Under the pieces are notes generated by a model. That model saw nothing but the letters and a program-made list of their open reading frames with translations, was not told where the DNA came from and did no database searches. A stretch of 50,514 bases of DNA. Source: Clostridia bacterium. Its GTDB lineage: Bacteria; Bacillota; Clostridia; Oscillospirales; CAG-272. Positions within the stretch are counted from its first letter, which is position 1; each line of letters starts with the position of its first letter. Shown here one piece after another: positions 1 through 9,257 of this stretch. The position numbers and the translations under genes were made by a program. The stretch is from the NCBI GenBank assembly GCA_017539425.1, contig JAFYHA010000027.1, positions 1-50,514 on the forward strand, written 5' to 3'.

Positions 1-1
1 G

Positions 2-25
2 CTTGCAGGAGATAAGAACGAGTAA
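2..25 (+). CDS. 3' end of an upstream gene (partial)
   Basis: A short open frame enters from the left edge and stops at TAA 23-25, which overlaps the ATG of mreC (TAATG). Such overlaps are usual for translationally coupled genes. mreB is the common upstream neighbour of mreC, but only seven codons are visible, so this identity is inference. Another frame stops at 13-15 and could equally be the real one. Confidence 0.25.
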   Translation, partial: LAGDKNE

Positions 26-846
26 TGAGGATACTGGAAAACAGATTCTTCATCATTGCAGTTTGCGTTGCACTGATCCTGACCATACTTCCTACCGTTT
101 GGGCAGTAATGGGACGGACCGATATACTCACATCCGCATTGAATACGGCAGCGGTTCCCTTCCGGTTTATCGGATCCAAGATCGGAGAAGGGTTCCGTGG
201 AATCGGAGCATATTTCACCTCAGTCGGAAGGCTATTGGATGAGAACAGCCAACTGAAGGCGGAAAACGAGTCATTGCGACAGCAACTGTTTGACCAGAAG
301 AAATTCGAAGTTGAAAACCGCAATATCCGTGCCTTTATCCATATGGATTCAACTTATGACCGGTTTCAATGGGCATCTGCCAAGGTCGTGGCCATAACGG
401 AGCGCTACTGGGTTCTGAACAGCGGCAGCGAGGCCGGGATCGAAAAGAATATGCCGGTTGTGGATGCCTCAGGAGCGGTGGGTATGGTGATTGCCAGCGG
501 TTTGGGATGGGCGCATATTCAACCTCTTCACATACCCGGCCTTACGATCAGTGCGTATGTCCTTGAGACCTCGGATCTAGGACAGGTTACCGCTACGATT
601 GGCCTTTCCGCCAACCGAAAGATCCGCATATCACAGTTGCCTGAAACGGCGGAGATCCATATTGGAGATACCGTTGTCAGCAGCGGATACGGCAGCGTTT
701 GGCCGGAAGGCTTTTTGATCGGTTCCGTTACGGACGTGCAATACGATGCGAATTCCAGGTCTCCGGTAGCCACTGTTGAACCGGCAGCCAACTTGCTCAA
801 CCCGGCTCTTGTCATGGTCCTGATTGGGGGAAGGGGCGAAGCATGA
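25..846 (+). CDS. mreC: Rod shape-determining protein MreC
   Basis: MreC is a membrane-anchored scaffold of the elongasome that links cytoplasmic MreB to the extracytoplasmic cell-wall synthases. The 273-residue protein has a short cytoplasmic start, one membrane segment at about residues 8-28, a coiled coil at about 70-100 (DENSQLKAENESLRQQL region) and then the beta-rich MreC domain with the typical GSEAGIEKNMPVV and GDTVVSSGYG stretches. Length is normal for the family. The ATG at 25 follows a GGAG ribosome site and overlaps the stop of the preceding frame. The stop overlaps the mreD start (ATGA), so the pair is translationally coupled. Confidence 0.95.
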   Translation: MRILENRFFIIAVCVALILTILPTVWAVMGRTDILTSALNTAAVPFRFIGSKIGEGFRGIGAYFTSVGRLLDENSQLKAENESLRQQLFDQKKFEVENRNIRAFIHMDSTYDRFQWASAKVVAITERYWVLNSGSEAGIEKNMPVVDASGAVGMVIASGLGWAHIQPLHIPGLTISAYVLETSDLGQVTATIGLSANRKIRISQLPETAEIHIGDTVVSSGYGSVWPEGFLIGSVTDVQYDANSRSPVATVEPAANLLNPALVMVLIGGRGEA

Positions 847-1400
847 GAGAACGCATCAAACCCTTTTTAAAATATGCAGGATGCATTTTTGGTAGCTTTC
901 TGCTGTTTCTTCTGGAAACGGCTGTCCCTCCATCGGTGAGGCCTTTTGGCGCTGTAGCCGACCTGTCGGTAATCCTGACCCTGACCTGGGCCTGGATGTT
1001 CGGGAAGCGCGAAGGCTGCATATTCGGCATCGTGTTTGGTGTTATGCACGACGCGCTCTGCGGCGAACTGTTCTTTGCCGGACCGATTCTTTGTATGCTG
1101 ACCGGATTCTTCGTGGGCTTTCTTTCGGAAGCACATCGGAAAAACCGGTATGATTATCTGGTCGCAGCGGCGATAGTCAACGCCGGCTGTATGCTGATCC
1201 GGACAGCTGGAGGTGCCTTGATCGGATCCGGGCGGTCTTTCTTCCGGTATTTGTGGTATGTGCAGCTGCCCAGATATGTCCTAACCTTTCTCTTGGCCCT
1301 GGTCTTGATGACAGGTGTCCTTTTCCTCAAAAAACAAATTTCCAAAATTACCATACGCCGGCAGTTACATGCGAGCGTAGAAAGGCAAGAACGTGGATAA
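843..1400 (+). CDS. mreD: Rod shape-determining protein MreD
   Basis: MreD is a small polytopic membrane partner of MreC in the elongation machinery. The 185-residue product is very hydrophobic, with about five membrane segments and the [18 protein letters not shown] and [10 protein letters not shown] features typical of the family. Its ATG lies in the ATGA overlap with mreC. Its last codons overlap the GTG start of gyrA, so mreC, mreD and gyrA look like one transcript. Confidence 0.9.
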   Translation: MRERIKPFLKYAGCIFGSFLLFLLETAVPPSVRPFGAVADLSVILTLTWAWMFGKREGCIFGIVFGVMHDALCGELFFAGPILCMLTGFFVGFLSEAHRKNRYDYLVAAAIVNAGCMLIRTAGGALIGSGRSFFRYLWYVQLPRYVLTFLLALVLMTGVLFLKKQISKITIRRQLHASVERQERG

Positions 1401-4026
1401 ACAATACGAAAACAGCCAGGATCTGTCATTCCCGGATCAAAAAATCACCGAAATCGGTGTAGAGCATGAAGTCAAGAAATCGTTTATTGAATATGCGATG
1501 TCTGTGATCGTGTCCCGTGCGCTTCCGGATGTCCGGGACGGGCTGAAGCCGGGTCAGAGAAGAATCCTGTACGCCATGTATGAGGATCATCTGACGCATG
1601 ACAAGGCATTCTGTAAGTCCGCTACCACGGTCGGTAACGTGCTGGGACGCTATCATCCGCACGGAGACGCGGCCGTTTACGGCACGATGGTCCGTATGGC
1701 ACAGCCTTTTTCCATGAGGCATCCCCTGATCGAAGGCCACGGAAACTTTGGTTCCGTAGACGGAGATCCGCCTGCCGCATACCGGTATACGGAAGCCAGA
1801 CTGGACAAGATCGCGGATGAGATGACCCGGGATCTGGATAAGGAAGTCGTGGAAATGGTGCCGAACTTTGACAACCGGCTCCGCGAACCTACGGTACTTC
1901 CCTCCCGCTTCCCGAACCTTCTGGTGAACGGAACGGTCGGTATCGCAGTCGGTATGGCGACCAATGTCCCGCCTCACAATCTCGGAGAGGTTGTGGATGC
2001 GACGGTTTATCGGATCCATCATCCGGAATGTCCGTTGGATGAGATCACGGAATTCATCAAAGGTCCGGACTTCCCTACTTATGGCACGATCTATGGCACA
2101 AAGGGAATCCGTGAAGCCTACGAAACCGGCAGAGGCCGTATCTATGTCCGCGCAAAAGCCGAGGTGGAGGAAGAGCATCACCGTATCATCGTGACCGAGA
2201 TTCCTTTCATGGTCAACAAGTCCCAGTTGTGTGAAAATATAGCGGCCCTTGTTCGCGACAAGCGAATTGAAGGGATCACGGACATGCGGGATGAATCCGG
2301 CCGTAAAGGTATGCGGATCGTGATCGAATACAGACGGGATGCGAATGGACAGATCATTCTGAACCAGCTCTATAAATACACCCAGATGCAGGACACCTGT
2401 TCGGTCAACATGCTGGCGCTGGTGAACAACGAGCCGAAGGTCCTAACGCTGCTTCAGGTCTTGGATCTGTATATTGAGCATCAGGAATCGGTGATCCGCC
2501 GCAGAACGGAATACGATCTGGATAAAGCCAAGACCCGGGCACATATTCTGGAAGGTTATCATATCGCCTTGGACAACATTGACCGGGTGATCGAGATTAT
2601 GAAGACATCTCCTTCCATTCCGGAGGCAAAAGCCAGACTGATGAATGAATTCTTCGAGGTCCATTACGCTGACGGCTACGTCGAAAGAACGGAAGATCCC
2701 AACCTGATTGGCGAAGGAAATCTGAGAAAACTGTCAGATGCTCAGGCTCAGGCCATCGTTGAGATGACGCTCGGCCGTCTGACCGGAATGGAAAGAGGAA
2801 AGATCGAAGCCGACCTGGCCCGCCTGCACGCGTTGATTCTGGAGCTTGAGGACATCCTGGAAGATGAGCTCAAAGTCAAGGAGATCATCTGTAACGAAAT
2901 GCTTGAGATCAAGGCCAAGTATGCGAACGCCAGACGGACCCGGATCGAAGAAGCCATGGAAGAGATTTCTCTGGAAGACCTGATTGAAGAGCACGAATGT
3001 GTGGTGACCTTGTCTCATGCCGGCTATATCAAGAGACTTCCTGCAGACACCTATGAAGCGCAGAGACGCGGCGGAAAAGGCATCACAGGAGCGACGACCA
3101 AGGAAGAGGATTTCATAGAAAAGGTTCTGGTCGTCAACAGCCATTCCCTGCTTTTGATGTTTACCAACAAGGGCAAGGTCCAGGCAATCAAGGCCTATCG
3201 GATTCCCGAAGCCAGCAGAACGGCCAAGGGTACAAACGTTGTAAATGTCCTGGAGATGGAGCCGGGCGAAAAGGTCACCGCGATTCTGAGCGTTACCGGA
3301 TTTGCCGAGGACCGGTATCTTACAATGGTGACCCGGTTCGGCGTCATAAAGAGAACGCCGTTGTCCGAATTTGCCTATCAGCGCAAGGGCGGAAAACGCG
3401 CGCTAACGCTGGATGAGGGCGACGAACTGCTGTTTGTCAAGGTGACAGACGGATCTTCTCAGATCATTCTGGCGACACGGTTCGGTCATGGATTACGATA
3501 CGATGAGAACCTGGTCCGTGTGGTCGGGCGAGCAGCCAGGGGCGTTCGCGGATTGAGACTGGATGAAGGTGACTTTGTAATCGGTGCCGTGGTTGCGGAA
3601 GAAGGCAAGAAACTTCTGACCCTGACGGATAACGGATTCGGTAAACGTACGGAGTACGAGGACTTCAGAGAAATGCGCGGACGCAGCGCACGTGGAGTAT
3701 GGGCACACGAGATCAATGAGAAGACCGGACTTCTGGCCGGTGTGATTTCCGTGACTGAAGACGATGACATTATGATTATTACCGAGGGCGGTATCATCAT
3801 TCGGGTTCCCGTATCCGAGATTCCCTGCCATGGGCGGAAAACGGCCGGCGTGCGCGTCATCCGGATCAAAGATAATCAAAAAGTCGCGTTCGTTACGCCT
3901 TTGGATAAAAAAGAAGAGACTCTGGAAACCGGCGGCGCCGAACTGATCGAGGATGCAGATTCGGAACTGCCTGCGGATGCGGAGGAACCGTCCGAGCCGG
4001 AAACACCGAACGGTCCGGAAGAATGA
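1393..4026 (+). CDS. gyrA: DNA gyrase subunit A
   Basis: This is the breakage-reunion subunit of the type II topoisomerase that introduces negative supercoils. The 877-residue protein has the winged-helix and tower domains, catalytic Tyr132 in the [10 protein letters not shown] motif, and a C-terminal beta-pinwheel. The GyrA box QRRGGKG (residues 557-563) is intact, which argues for gyrase rather than topoisomerase IV. The tail (after about 830) is acidic and low in complexity. The start is a GTG at 1393 preceded by AAAGG, overlapping mreD by eight bases. In the quinolone-determining region the residues matching E. coli Ser83 and Asp87 are Ala93 and Gly97 ([10 protein letters not shown]). Confidence 0.97.
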   Translation: MDKQYENSQDLSFPDQKITEIGVEHEVKKSFIEYAMSVIVSRALPDVRDGLKPGQRRILYAMYEDHLTHDKAFCKSATTVGNVLGRYHPHGDAAVYGTMVRMAQPFSMRHPLIEGHGNFGSVDGDPPAAYRYTEARLDKIADEMTRDLDKEVVEMVPNFDNRLREPTVLPSRFPNLLVNGTVGIAVGMATNVPPHNLGEVVDATVYRIHHPECPLDEITEFIKGPDFPTYGTIYGTKGIREAYETGRGRIYVRAKAEVEEEHHRIIVTEIPFMVNKSQLCENIAALVRDKRIEGITDMRDESGRKGMRIVIEYRRDANGQIILNQLYKYTQMQDTCSVNMLALVNNEPKVLTLLQVLDLYIEHQESVIRRRTEYDLDKAKTRAHILEGYHIALDNIDRVIEIMKTSPSIPEAKARLMNEFFEVHYADGYVERTEDPNLIGEGNLRKLSDAQAQAIVEMTLGRLTGMERGKIEADLARLHALILELEDILEDELKVKEIICNEMLEIKAKYANARRTRIEEAMEEISLEDLIEEHECVVTLSHAGYIKRLPADTYEAQRRGGKGITGATTKEEDFIEKVLVVNSHSLLLMFTNKGKVQAIKAYRIPEASRTAKGTNVVNVLEMEPGEKVTAILSVTGFAEDRYLTMVTRFGVIKRTPLSEFAYQRKGGKRALTLDEGDELLFVKVTDGSSQIILATRFGHGLRYDENLVRVVGRAARGVRGLRLDEGDFVIGAVVAEEGKKLLTLTDNGFGKRTEYEDFREMRGRSARGVWAHEINEKTGLLAGVISVTEDDDIMIITEGGIIIRVPVSEIPCHGRKTAGVRVIRIKDNQKVAFVTPLDKKEETLETGGAELIEDADSELPADAEEPSEPETPNGPEE

Positions 4027-4054
4027 GCTCCTTTACTGTCATATGGAAAGAACT

Positions 4055-4696
4055 ATGGTAAGACGACTGTCTGCCTGGATACTGTGCCTGTTCATTGTGC
4101 TGGGAGGGCTTCCGCTGTTCAGCGGATGCTCTTCCGCCCCTCCGCTTGAGGATATGGTTGACCGTGTCATCGAACTGATAGAGCACAGTTATGAAGTCAA
4201 TGTCTTCCTGTTTGGGGAGGGACTTCCGGCCTATGCCCGCGGAAGTGAGTTGGCTGAGGCCAGGTACGTGTACCAAAACGAAACCGATGCCACCTACGCA
4301 ACCTATGACGCAGTGATGCCGGTGGCTGGGTTTCACACGATTGACGAAATGAAGATCCGTGCGCAAAATGTGTACTGCCTCCGGTATTTGGCGGCGCTCT
4401 ATGAGACGGCGTTTGAAGGATTGGTATATGAATGGGGAGGGGACTCCCAGATGGTGGCTCCTGCCCGGTATTCTGAAAGAAACGGGGAGCTTCAGCAGCA
4501 GACAGATCATCAGCCGCTGGTGACAGGCCGTAGGATCTACGATTATGCCACGATGACATATGTAGGTCGCCAGAATGCAACCCAGGTCAGAATCCGGATG
4601 GATACGTACAAAGCAGGAGACCAGAATGTATTGCCCGTAACACTTACGCTAGTGTATGAAGACGGAGACTGGTATTTGAACTCTCCTACATACTGA
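4055..4696 (+). CDS. Putative lipoprotein of unknown function
   Basis: Not recognised. The 213-residue product begins with a basic n-region and a hydrophobic stretch ending in LFSGC (Cys25), a lipobox-like site, so it is probably exported and lipid-anchored. The rest is a soluble alpha/beta domain with a Tyr-rich C-terminus ending VYEDGDWYLNSPTY, a pattern seen in NTF2-like or DUF4878-like lipoproteins; that comparison is only suggestive. An in-frame ATG also exists at 4043, but GGAAAG lies just before 4055. It starts 28 bases after gyrA and is followed by a terminator, so it probably ends the mre-gyrA transcript. Confidence 0.7.
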   Translation: MVRRLSAWILCLFIVLGGLPLFSGCSSAPPLEDMVDRVIELIEHSYEVNVFLFGEGLPAYARGSELAEARYVYQNETDATYATYDAVMPVAGFHTIDEMKIRAQNVYCLRYLAALYETAFEGLVYEWGGDSQMVAPARYSERNGELQQQTDHQPLVTGRRIYDYATMTYVGRQNATQVRIRMDTYKAGDQNVLPVTLTLVYEDGDWYLNSPTY

Positions 4697-4702
4697 TAAG
4701 GC

Positions 4703-4752
4703 AAAGCCGGATAGAACGGATTCGGAAAAGAATCTTTCGAACCGGCTTTTTT
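4703..4752 (+). terminator. Rho-independent terminator after the lipoprotein gene
   Basis: The arms AAAGCCGG (4703-4710) and CCGGCTTT (4742-4749) pair, with an inner AT-rich hairpin (TTCGGAAAG / CTTTCGAA) and a following run of T residues. Confidence 0.8.
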
Positions 4753-4821
4753 GAAAATAATCGTGGAATCGCAAAGAAGGATAGCAAAGCAAGGTTCCGA
4801 GAACCGAACAAAAGTACTATT

Positions 4822-6751
4822 ATGACAAACGAAAATACCAAGCAAACGCAAACGAATACATCAGGCGATATTCAGCAGACGGACGTAGTTGTGGTTGGAG
4901 CGGGGCATGCCGGAATTGAAGCGGCGCTCGCCTGCGCCAGGCTGGGTGTGGATACGGTGCTGTTCACACTCTCTTTGGATGCGGTGGCCAATATGCCCTG
5001 CAACCCTTCGATCGGTGGATCTGCAAAAGGACACCTAGTTTACGAAATAGACGCCCTGGGCGGCGAAATGGGGCGGGCGGCGGATCGCGTAACCTTGCAG
5101 AGCCGCACATTGAATCTCGGGAAGGGTGCTGCGGTACATGCCAAGCGCATCCAGGCAGACCGCGCAAAATATCGCTTGTTGATGAAGCACACGCTGGAAT
5201 GTCAGGACCATCTTAGGCTGATGCAGGCTGAGGTCACCGAACTGCTTACCGAGCGGGATGAAAAGACCGGAAAGTCACGTATCAGCGGTGTTCGTACACG
5301 CTTAAACGAGTCCTGGCTATGCAAATGTGCAATCATTTGTACCGGAACATTTCTGGACAGTCGCATTTTTTGTAGGCGAGGTCAACTATCCAGCCGGTCC
5401 GGACGGATTGCTCCCCGCGGGACAATTGTCTGATTCTTTGCGGAAAGTCGGCATTCGTCTGCTGAGATTTAAGACCGGCACTCCGGCGAGAGTTAAGAAA
5501 GAAACAATTCATCTGGATGAACTGGAGATACAGCCGGGAGAAGATGACCCGATTCCGTTTTCCTCACAGACCGATCCGGCTGAATTCGACACAGAAAAGC
5601 AGACGCCGTGCTATATTGTTTATACCAATGAGGAAACTCACCGGATCATTCACGAGAATATTCACCGTTCGGCCATGTATTCCGGACAGATTCATGGCAC
5701 CGGACCGAGATACTGTCCGTCGATCGAGGATAAGCTCGTCAGATTTGCGGATAAAGAGAGGCACCAATTATTTGTAGAACCCCTTGGAGAGAACACGGAG
5801 GAAATGTATATCCAGGGATTCTCCACTTCCCTGCCGACCGATGTGCAAAGGAAGATGCTCAGGTCGCTGAAGGGCTTTCAGGACGCTCAGATCATGCGTT
5901 ACGCCTATGCCATAGAGTATGACTGCGCAGATCCTCTACAAATGGATTCAACGCTTGAGTTTAAGGAGATGAGCGGTCTGTTTGGGGCGGGACAGTTTAA
6001 TGGTACATCCGGATATGAGGAGGCAGCCGCACAGGGACTGATCGCAGGCATTAACGCGGCAAGAAAGATAAAAGGATTGAAACCGGTCATCTTGCCTCGC
6101 AGCAGCTCATATATTGGAACGCTGATAGATGATCTCGTTACCAAAGGAACCGACGAACCATACCGAATGATGACATCAAGGTCTGAGTTTAGGCTTTTAC
6201 TAAGACAGGACAATGCAGAAGAAAGACTGCTTCCGATAGGACATGACATAGGACTTGTATCTGAAGAAAGATATAATGAGTATCTGAAGCGGCAAGAAAG
6301 AATTAACAATGAGATAGCTCGATTAGAACATATGTTCGTATCACCAGCGGCAGCAAATATCCTATTGGAAAAGAACGGAGAGAGCCCTGTTGTGACCGGA
6401 GTGTCGATGGCGGACCTGCTCAGGCGGCCGGGCCTAACATACGAAAAAATCATGGAGATCGAAAACAGCGGTTTGGGCCTGACCGGCAAGGAGGCTGTGT
6501 CGGTAGAAATCAAGGTCAAGTACGAAGGTTACCTTAAGCACCAGCTTGCCGCTGCCGAAAAAATCGGTAAGGCGGAAAAACAGAGTCTTCCAACGGATGT
6601 TGACTATTCGCAGATTGACGGTTTGCGTCTTGAGGCCAGGCAGAAGCTGAATGCTGTAAGGCCTAAAACGATCGGACAGGCCTCAAGGATCAGCGGGGTC
6701 AATCCCGCTGATATTGCGGTCCTAATGATCTGGCTGCAGAAGAACAAGTAA
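4822..6751 (+). pseudogene. mnmG: tRNA uridine 5-carboxymethylaminomethyl modification enzyme MnmG, interrupted by a frameshift
   Basis: With MnmE, MnmG makes the 5-(carboxymethyl)aminomethyl group on wobble uridines of tRNAs. The first frame (4822-5433) gives the FAD-binding start (VVVVGAGHAGIEAALACARLG) and the NMPCNPSIGGSAKGHLVYE motif. The homology leaves this frame at CTGTFLDSRIF and continues in the +1 frame (open from 5327 to 6751) with VGEVNYPAGPDGL and the remaining family motifs (RFKTGTPAR, PRYCPSIEDK, MTSRSEFRLLLRQDNAEERL). The switch falls on six Ts at 5366-5371; removing one T joins the halves into a normal protein of about 642 residues. A sequencing error or a real mutation are both possible. 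No clear ribosome site precedes the ATG. mnmE lies separately at 29.5-31 kb. Confidence 0.85.
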
Positions 6752-6794
6752 AAAATCGGTCTAACGAATAATTGAAAGAATAAAGCGCAAATAT

Positions 6795-6838
6795 AGCGGG
6801 AGAAGATTGCTGCAATCGAGCTCCCGCTTGTCTTTTTT
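6795..6838 (+). terminator. Rho-independent terminator after mnmG
   Basis: The eight-base arms AGCGGGAG (6795-6802) and CTCCCGCT (6821-6828) pair around a loop that can itself fold (GATTG/CAATC), followed by a T-rich tail TGTCTTTTTT. Confidence 0.85.
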
Positions 6839-6971
6839 AGATAAATGTGAGAGAACTCGGTAGAGCGAGATAATTCGAAAGGGACAGGAGAACGATGGAA
6901 CTTGAGGACTGATGCCCTGCCTAATAAAAATCGCACAGGTAATTGTTAAAAGGACTTAGGGAAAGGTCAAG

Positions 6972-6987
6972 TGTTTCACGTGAAACA
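6972..6987. other. parS: parS centromere site 1
   Basis: This is the exact 16-base palindrome TGTTTCACGTGAAACA, the well-established ParB (Spo0J) binding site, about 590 bases upstream of parA. Confidence 0.95.
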
Positions 6988-7101
6988 AAGGCTAAATGAG
7001 CAATGATCTCTAGTCTTCCTTGCTTGTGGGCTTGCAGAGACTATCACAAACAAGGAGGCTAAGCTTCTCCGGCTTATTCTCGTAGCACTGTTTTGCAGGA
7101 T

Positions 7102-7117
7102 TGTTTCACGTGAAACA
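7102..7117. other. parS: parS centromere site 2
   Basis: A second exact copy of TGTTTCACGTGAAACA, starting 130 bases after site 1. Confidence 0.95.
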
Positions 7118-7348
7118 TGGCCAGTGCTGGTTGCACGCTGGCTTCTCTGATCCCAAAAGCTTTTTAACCGTTGCGATCAGTTACTTTGATGGTGACACTG
7201 TAAATTGGAACGAAGCCGCTGCCTAATTGCCTACTTCCCCGCTTTACTGCTACGCATAGTGCTGATGTTGGCTTATCGTTTTGCTTGCGGTTGTGATTTG
7301 CACACTTGCTTGCTGGATCGAGCGCGGAATACTCGCAATTTGATGAAT

Positions 7349-7364
7349 TGTTTCACGTGAAACA
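7349..7364. other. parS: parS centromere site 3
   Basis: A third exact copy of TGTTTCACGTGAAACA, starting 247 bases after site 2. Confidence 0.95.
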
Positions 7365-7439
7365 ATCAATACATTCAGGCTGACCAAATCCAACCCGGGT
7401 TATAAAACAGTGATCGCGTCCTCTAGGCCGTTTGGCGAA

Positions 7440-7455
7440 TGTTTCACGTGAAACA
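7440..7455. other. parS: parS centromere site 4
   Basis: A fourth exact copy of TGTTTCACGTGAAACA, starting 91 bases after site 3. It ends about 44 bases upstream of the parA -35 element, so ParB bound or spreading here could also affect parA transcription; that is inference. Confidence 0.95.
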
Positions 7456-7498
7456 ATCTGTTTGTTGGTGGAATTTGTTGTACTTTTTCAGTATTTCT

Positions 7499-7527
7499 TT
7501 GCGCGGGCGCTGATTTTGTGCTATAAT
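7499..7527 (+). promoter_or_regulatory. parA-parB promoter
   Basis: TTGCGC (7499-7504) and TATAAT (7522-7527) are separated by 17 bases, with the extended -10 dinucleotide TG at 7519-7520. The predicted transcript starts roughly 25 bases before the parA ATG. Confidence 0.8.
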
Positions 7528-7559
7528 GAGGTTGATTATCAAATTGCGAGGTTTCCAAT

Positions 7560-8321
7560 ATGGGAAAAATCATTTCTTTTGCAAATCAAAAAGGCGGTGT
7601 CGGTAAGACAACCTCTGCTGTTAATGTTGCGGCATCGCTTGGTATCCTGGGCTTCAAAACGCTGCTTATCGACCTCGATCCTCAAGGCAGCGCCACGAGC
7701 GGTGTTGGTATCCATAAGAGGGGCTTGAAGAAAACAACAATTGATCTACTTACCTCTGACTCTGACCCCAAGGAGTGCATCCTTGAAACGGAGTATAAGA
7801 ATCTTTCTGTTGTTCCCTGCACCGTTACTCTTGCCTCCACAGAGTTTAAACTCTATGATCTCGATAATTCCGAGTTCCGCATGAGAGAAGCTCTTAACAA
7901 GATTCGCGATGATTACGACTACATTATCATTGATTGCCCGCCATCTCTTGGCATGCTTACTGTTAATGCCATGACAGCGTGTGATGGTGTTGTGATCCCG
8001 ATGCAGTGTGAATACTATTCGCTGGAAGGCTTGTCTCAGTTGATGCTTACCCTGAAAAGGATCAAGGAACACTACAATTCCAAGCTGACGATTGTCGGCA
8101 TCCTGGTTACGATGTATAATGGCCGGCTTACTCTTTCAGCTCAGGTCATTTCACAATTGAAGGAGCATTATCCGGATCAATTGTTTATGAATACCATCTC
8201 CAGATCGGTTAAGTTGTCCGAGGCTCCCAGCTTTGGCGCACCTGTTTACTATCACGCCAAGTCATCTAAAGGCTCTAAAGAGTATCTTGGCGTTGCTAAA
8301 GAGTTATCTATGAGAATTTAA
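7560..8321 (+). CDS. parA: Chromosome-partitioning ATPase ParA (Soj)
   Basis: ParA is a deviant-Walker ATPase that binds DNA as an ATP dimer and works with ParB on parS to separate chromosome origins; Soj-type proteins also influence DnaA. The 253-residue protein opens with the ATPase motif KGGVGKT at residues 11-17 and has LIDLDPQGSATSGVG and the IIIDCPPSLGMLTVNAM region. It lacks an N-terminal helix-turn-helix, as expected for a chromosomal Soj-like ParA. GAGG lies before the ATG. parB starts 12 bases after it, in the same operon. Confidence 0.96.
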   Translation: MGKIISFANQKGGVGKTTSAVNVAASLGILGFKTLLIDLDPQGSATSGVGIHKRGLKKTTIDLLTSDSDPKECILETEYKNLSVVPCTVTLASTEFKLYDLDNSEFRMREALNKIRDDYDYIIIDCPPSLGMLTVNAMTACDGVVIPMQCEYYSLEGLSQLMLTLKRIKEHYNSKLTIVGILVTMYNGRLTLSAQVISQLKEHYPDQLFMNTISRSVKLSEAPSFGAPVYYHAKSSKGSKEYLGVAKELSMRI

Positions 8322-8333
8322 GGAGTTTGTACT

Positions 8334-9248
8334 ATGCCTCAAAAGAAGATCGGTGGACTCGGAAAGAATTATTTTGATATTGTGTTTGATAACAGCACCC
8401 CGGAACCGACAGCTTCGAACACTGTAAATATCCGTTTGTCCGAGATTGAACCCAGAAGTGATCAGCCGCGCAAGCAATTTGACAGGGAAGCGCTGGAAAG
8501 TCTCGCAGATTCTATTGCCTCTCTGGGTGTACTTCAACCTATTATCGTTCGCGAAAACCCTGTTGCTAAAGGATTCTATGAAATTATCGCCGGTGAAAGA
8601 CGCTGGAGGGCCGCTAAAATTGCCGGCTTAAATGAGATTCCTGCGATTGTATTGGACTCTGATGAGTATAAGACGGCACAGATTTCTTTAATTGAGAATA
8701 TTCAAAGAGAGAATCTGAATCCAGTTGAAGAGGCGCAGGCTTATAAGACGTTGCTCGAGCGCTTCGGCATTACGCAAGAAGAACTTTCCAAACAAGTTAA
8801 CCGCAGCCGGTCCGCAATTGCGAACATGATTCGATTGCTGGATCTTCCGGAGCCTGTCCTGGAGCATCTCAGCAAAGGAGAATTGACCACAGGTCATGCG
8901 CGCGCAATTTTGCCTATAGAAGACGAACAGATCTGTATCGAGGTTGCTGAACGGATTATCAACTCCGATCTTTCAGTCCGTTCTGTAGAGAAATGGGTGC
9001 GAGACTATCTGGACAAGAAAGACAGAGTACCTGAAGTGATCCCAATCGGTCAATCTACAGCACGTCAGCGTAAGGTATATATGCGAGAGCTCGAATCAAA
9101 AGCCGAGAGCGTGTTAGGAAGAAAGCTCAGGATTCATGAAACGCCGAAGAAAAAGGTTATTGAAATTGCATTCAGCGATGACGAGGATTTGGAATATGCC
9201 CTTAAAACCATCTGCGGAGAAGGCGTATTCGACGATCTTTCCAAATAG
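8334..9248 (+). CDS. parB: Chromosome-partitioning protein ParB (Spo0J)
   Basis: ParB binds parS, then uses CTP to clamp and slide on neighbouring DNA, forming the centromere complex that loads SMC and stimulates ParA. The 304-residue protein has the N-terminal CTP-binding domain with GERRWRAA (residues 87-94) and the ENIQRENLNPVEEAQAY box, then the helix-turn-helix (ITQEELSKQVNRSRSAIANMIRLL) and a C-terminal dimerisation region. Four matching parS sites lie upstream, so a complete ParABS system is present. GGAG precedes the ATG. Confidence 0.97.
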   Translation: MPQKKIGGLGKNYFDIVFDNSTPEPTASNTVNIRLSEIEPRSDQPRKQFDREALESLADSIASLGVLQPIIVRENPVAKGFYEIIAGERRWRAAKIAGLNEIPAIVLDSDEYKTAQISLIENIQRENLNPVEEAQAYKTLLERFGITQEELSKQVNRSRSAIANMIRLLDLPEPVLEHLSKGELTTGHARAILPIEDEQICIEVAERIINSDLSVRSVEKWVRDYLDKKDRVPEVIPIGQSTARQRKVYMRELESKAESVLGRKLRIHETPKKKVIEIAFSDDEDLEYALKTICGEGVFDDLSK

Positions 9249-9257
9249 GAGGGTTAT

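Larger units (their letters stand above)
6839..7498. other. Gene-free interval carrying the parS cluster
   Basis: No credible coding sequence is visible between the mnmG terminator and the parA promoter. Three of the four parS sites and most of the fourth's flank lie here. A perfect DnaA box (TTATCCACA or its complement) was not found by eye. In many Bacillota rsmG (gidB) occupies this place; no trace of it was recognised. Confidence 0.7.

Noticed and set aside
5327..5433. Programmed ribosomal frameshifting in mnmG
   Set aside because: The change needed is +1 at a run of only six Ts, and no stop codon or known +1 signal sits at the junction. mnmG is not known to use recoding, so error or mutation is preferred.
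6972..7455. Four evenly repeated 16-mers considered as a CRISPR-like or iteron array
   Set aside because: Each is an exact match to the known parS palindrome beside parAB, the spacing is irregular and there are no cas genes.
6752..7559. Replication origin with DnaA boxes
   Set aside because: parS sites suggest closeness to the origin, but no perfect DnaA box cluster, no dnaA and no dnaN were seen here, so oriC is not called.
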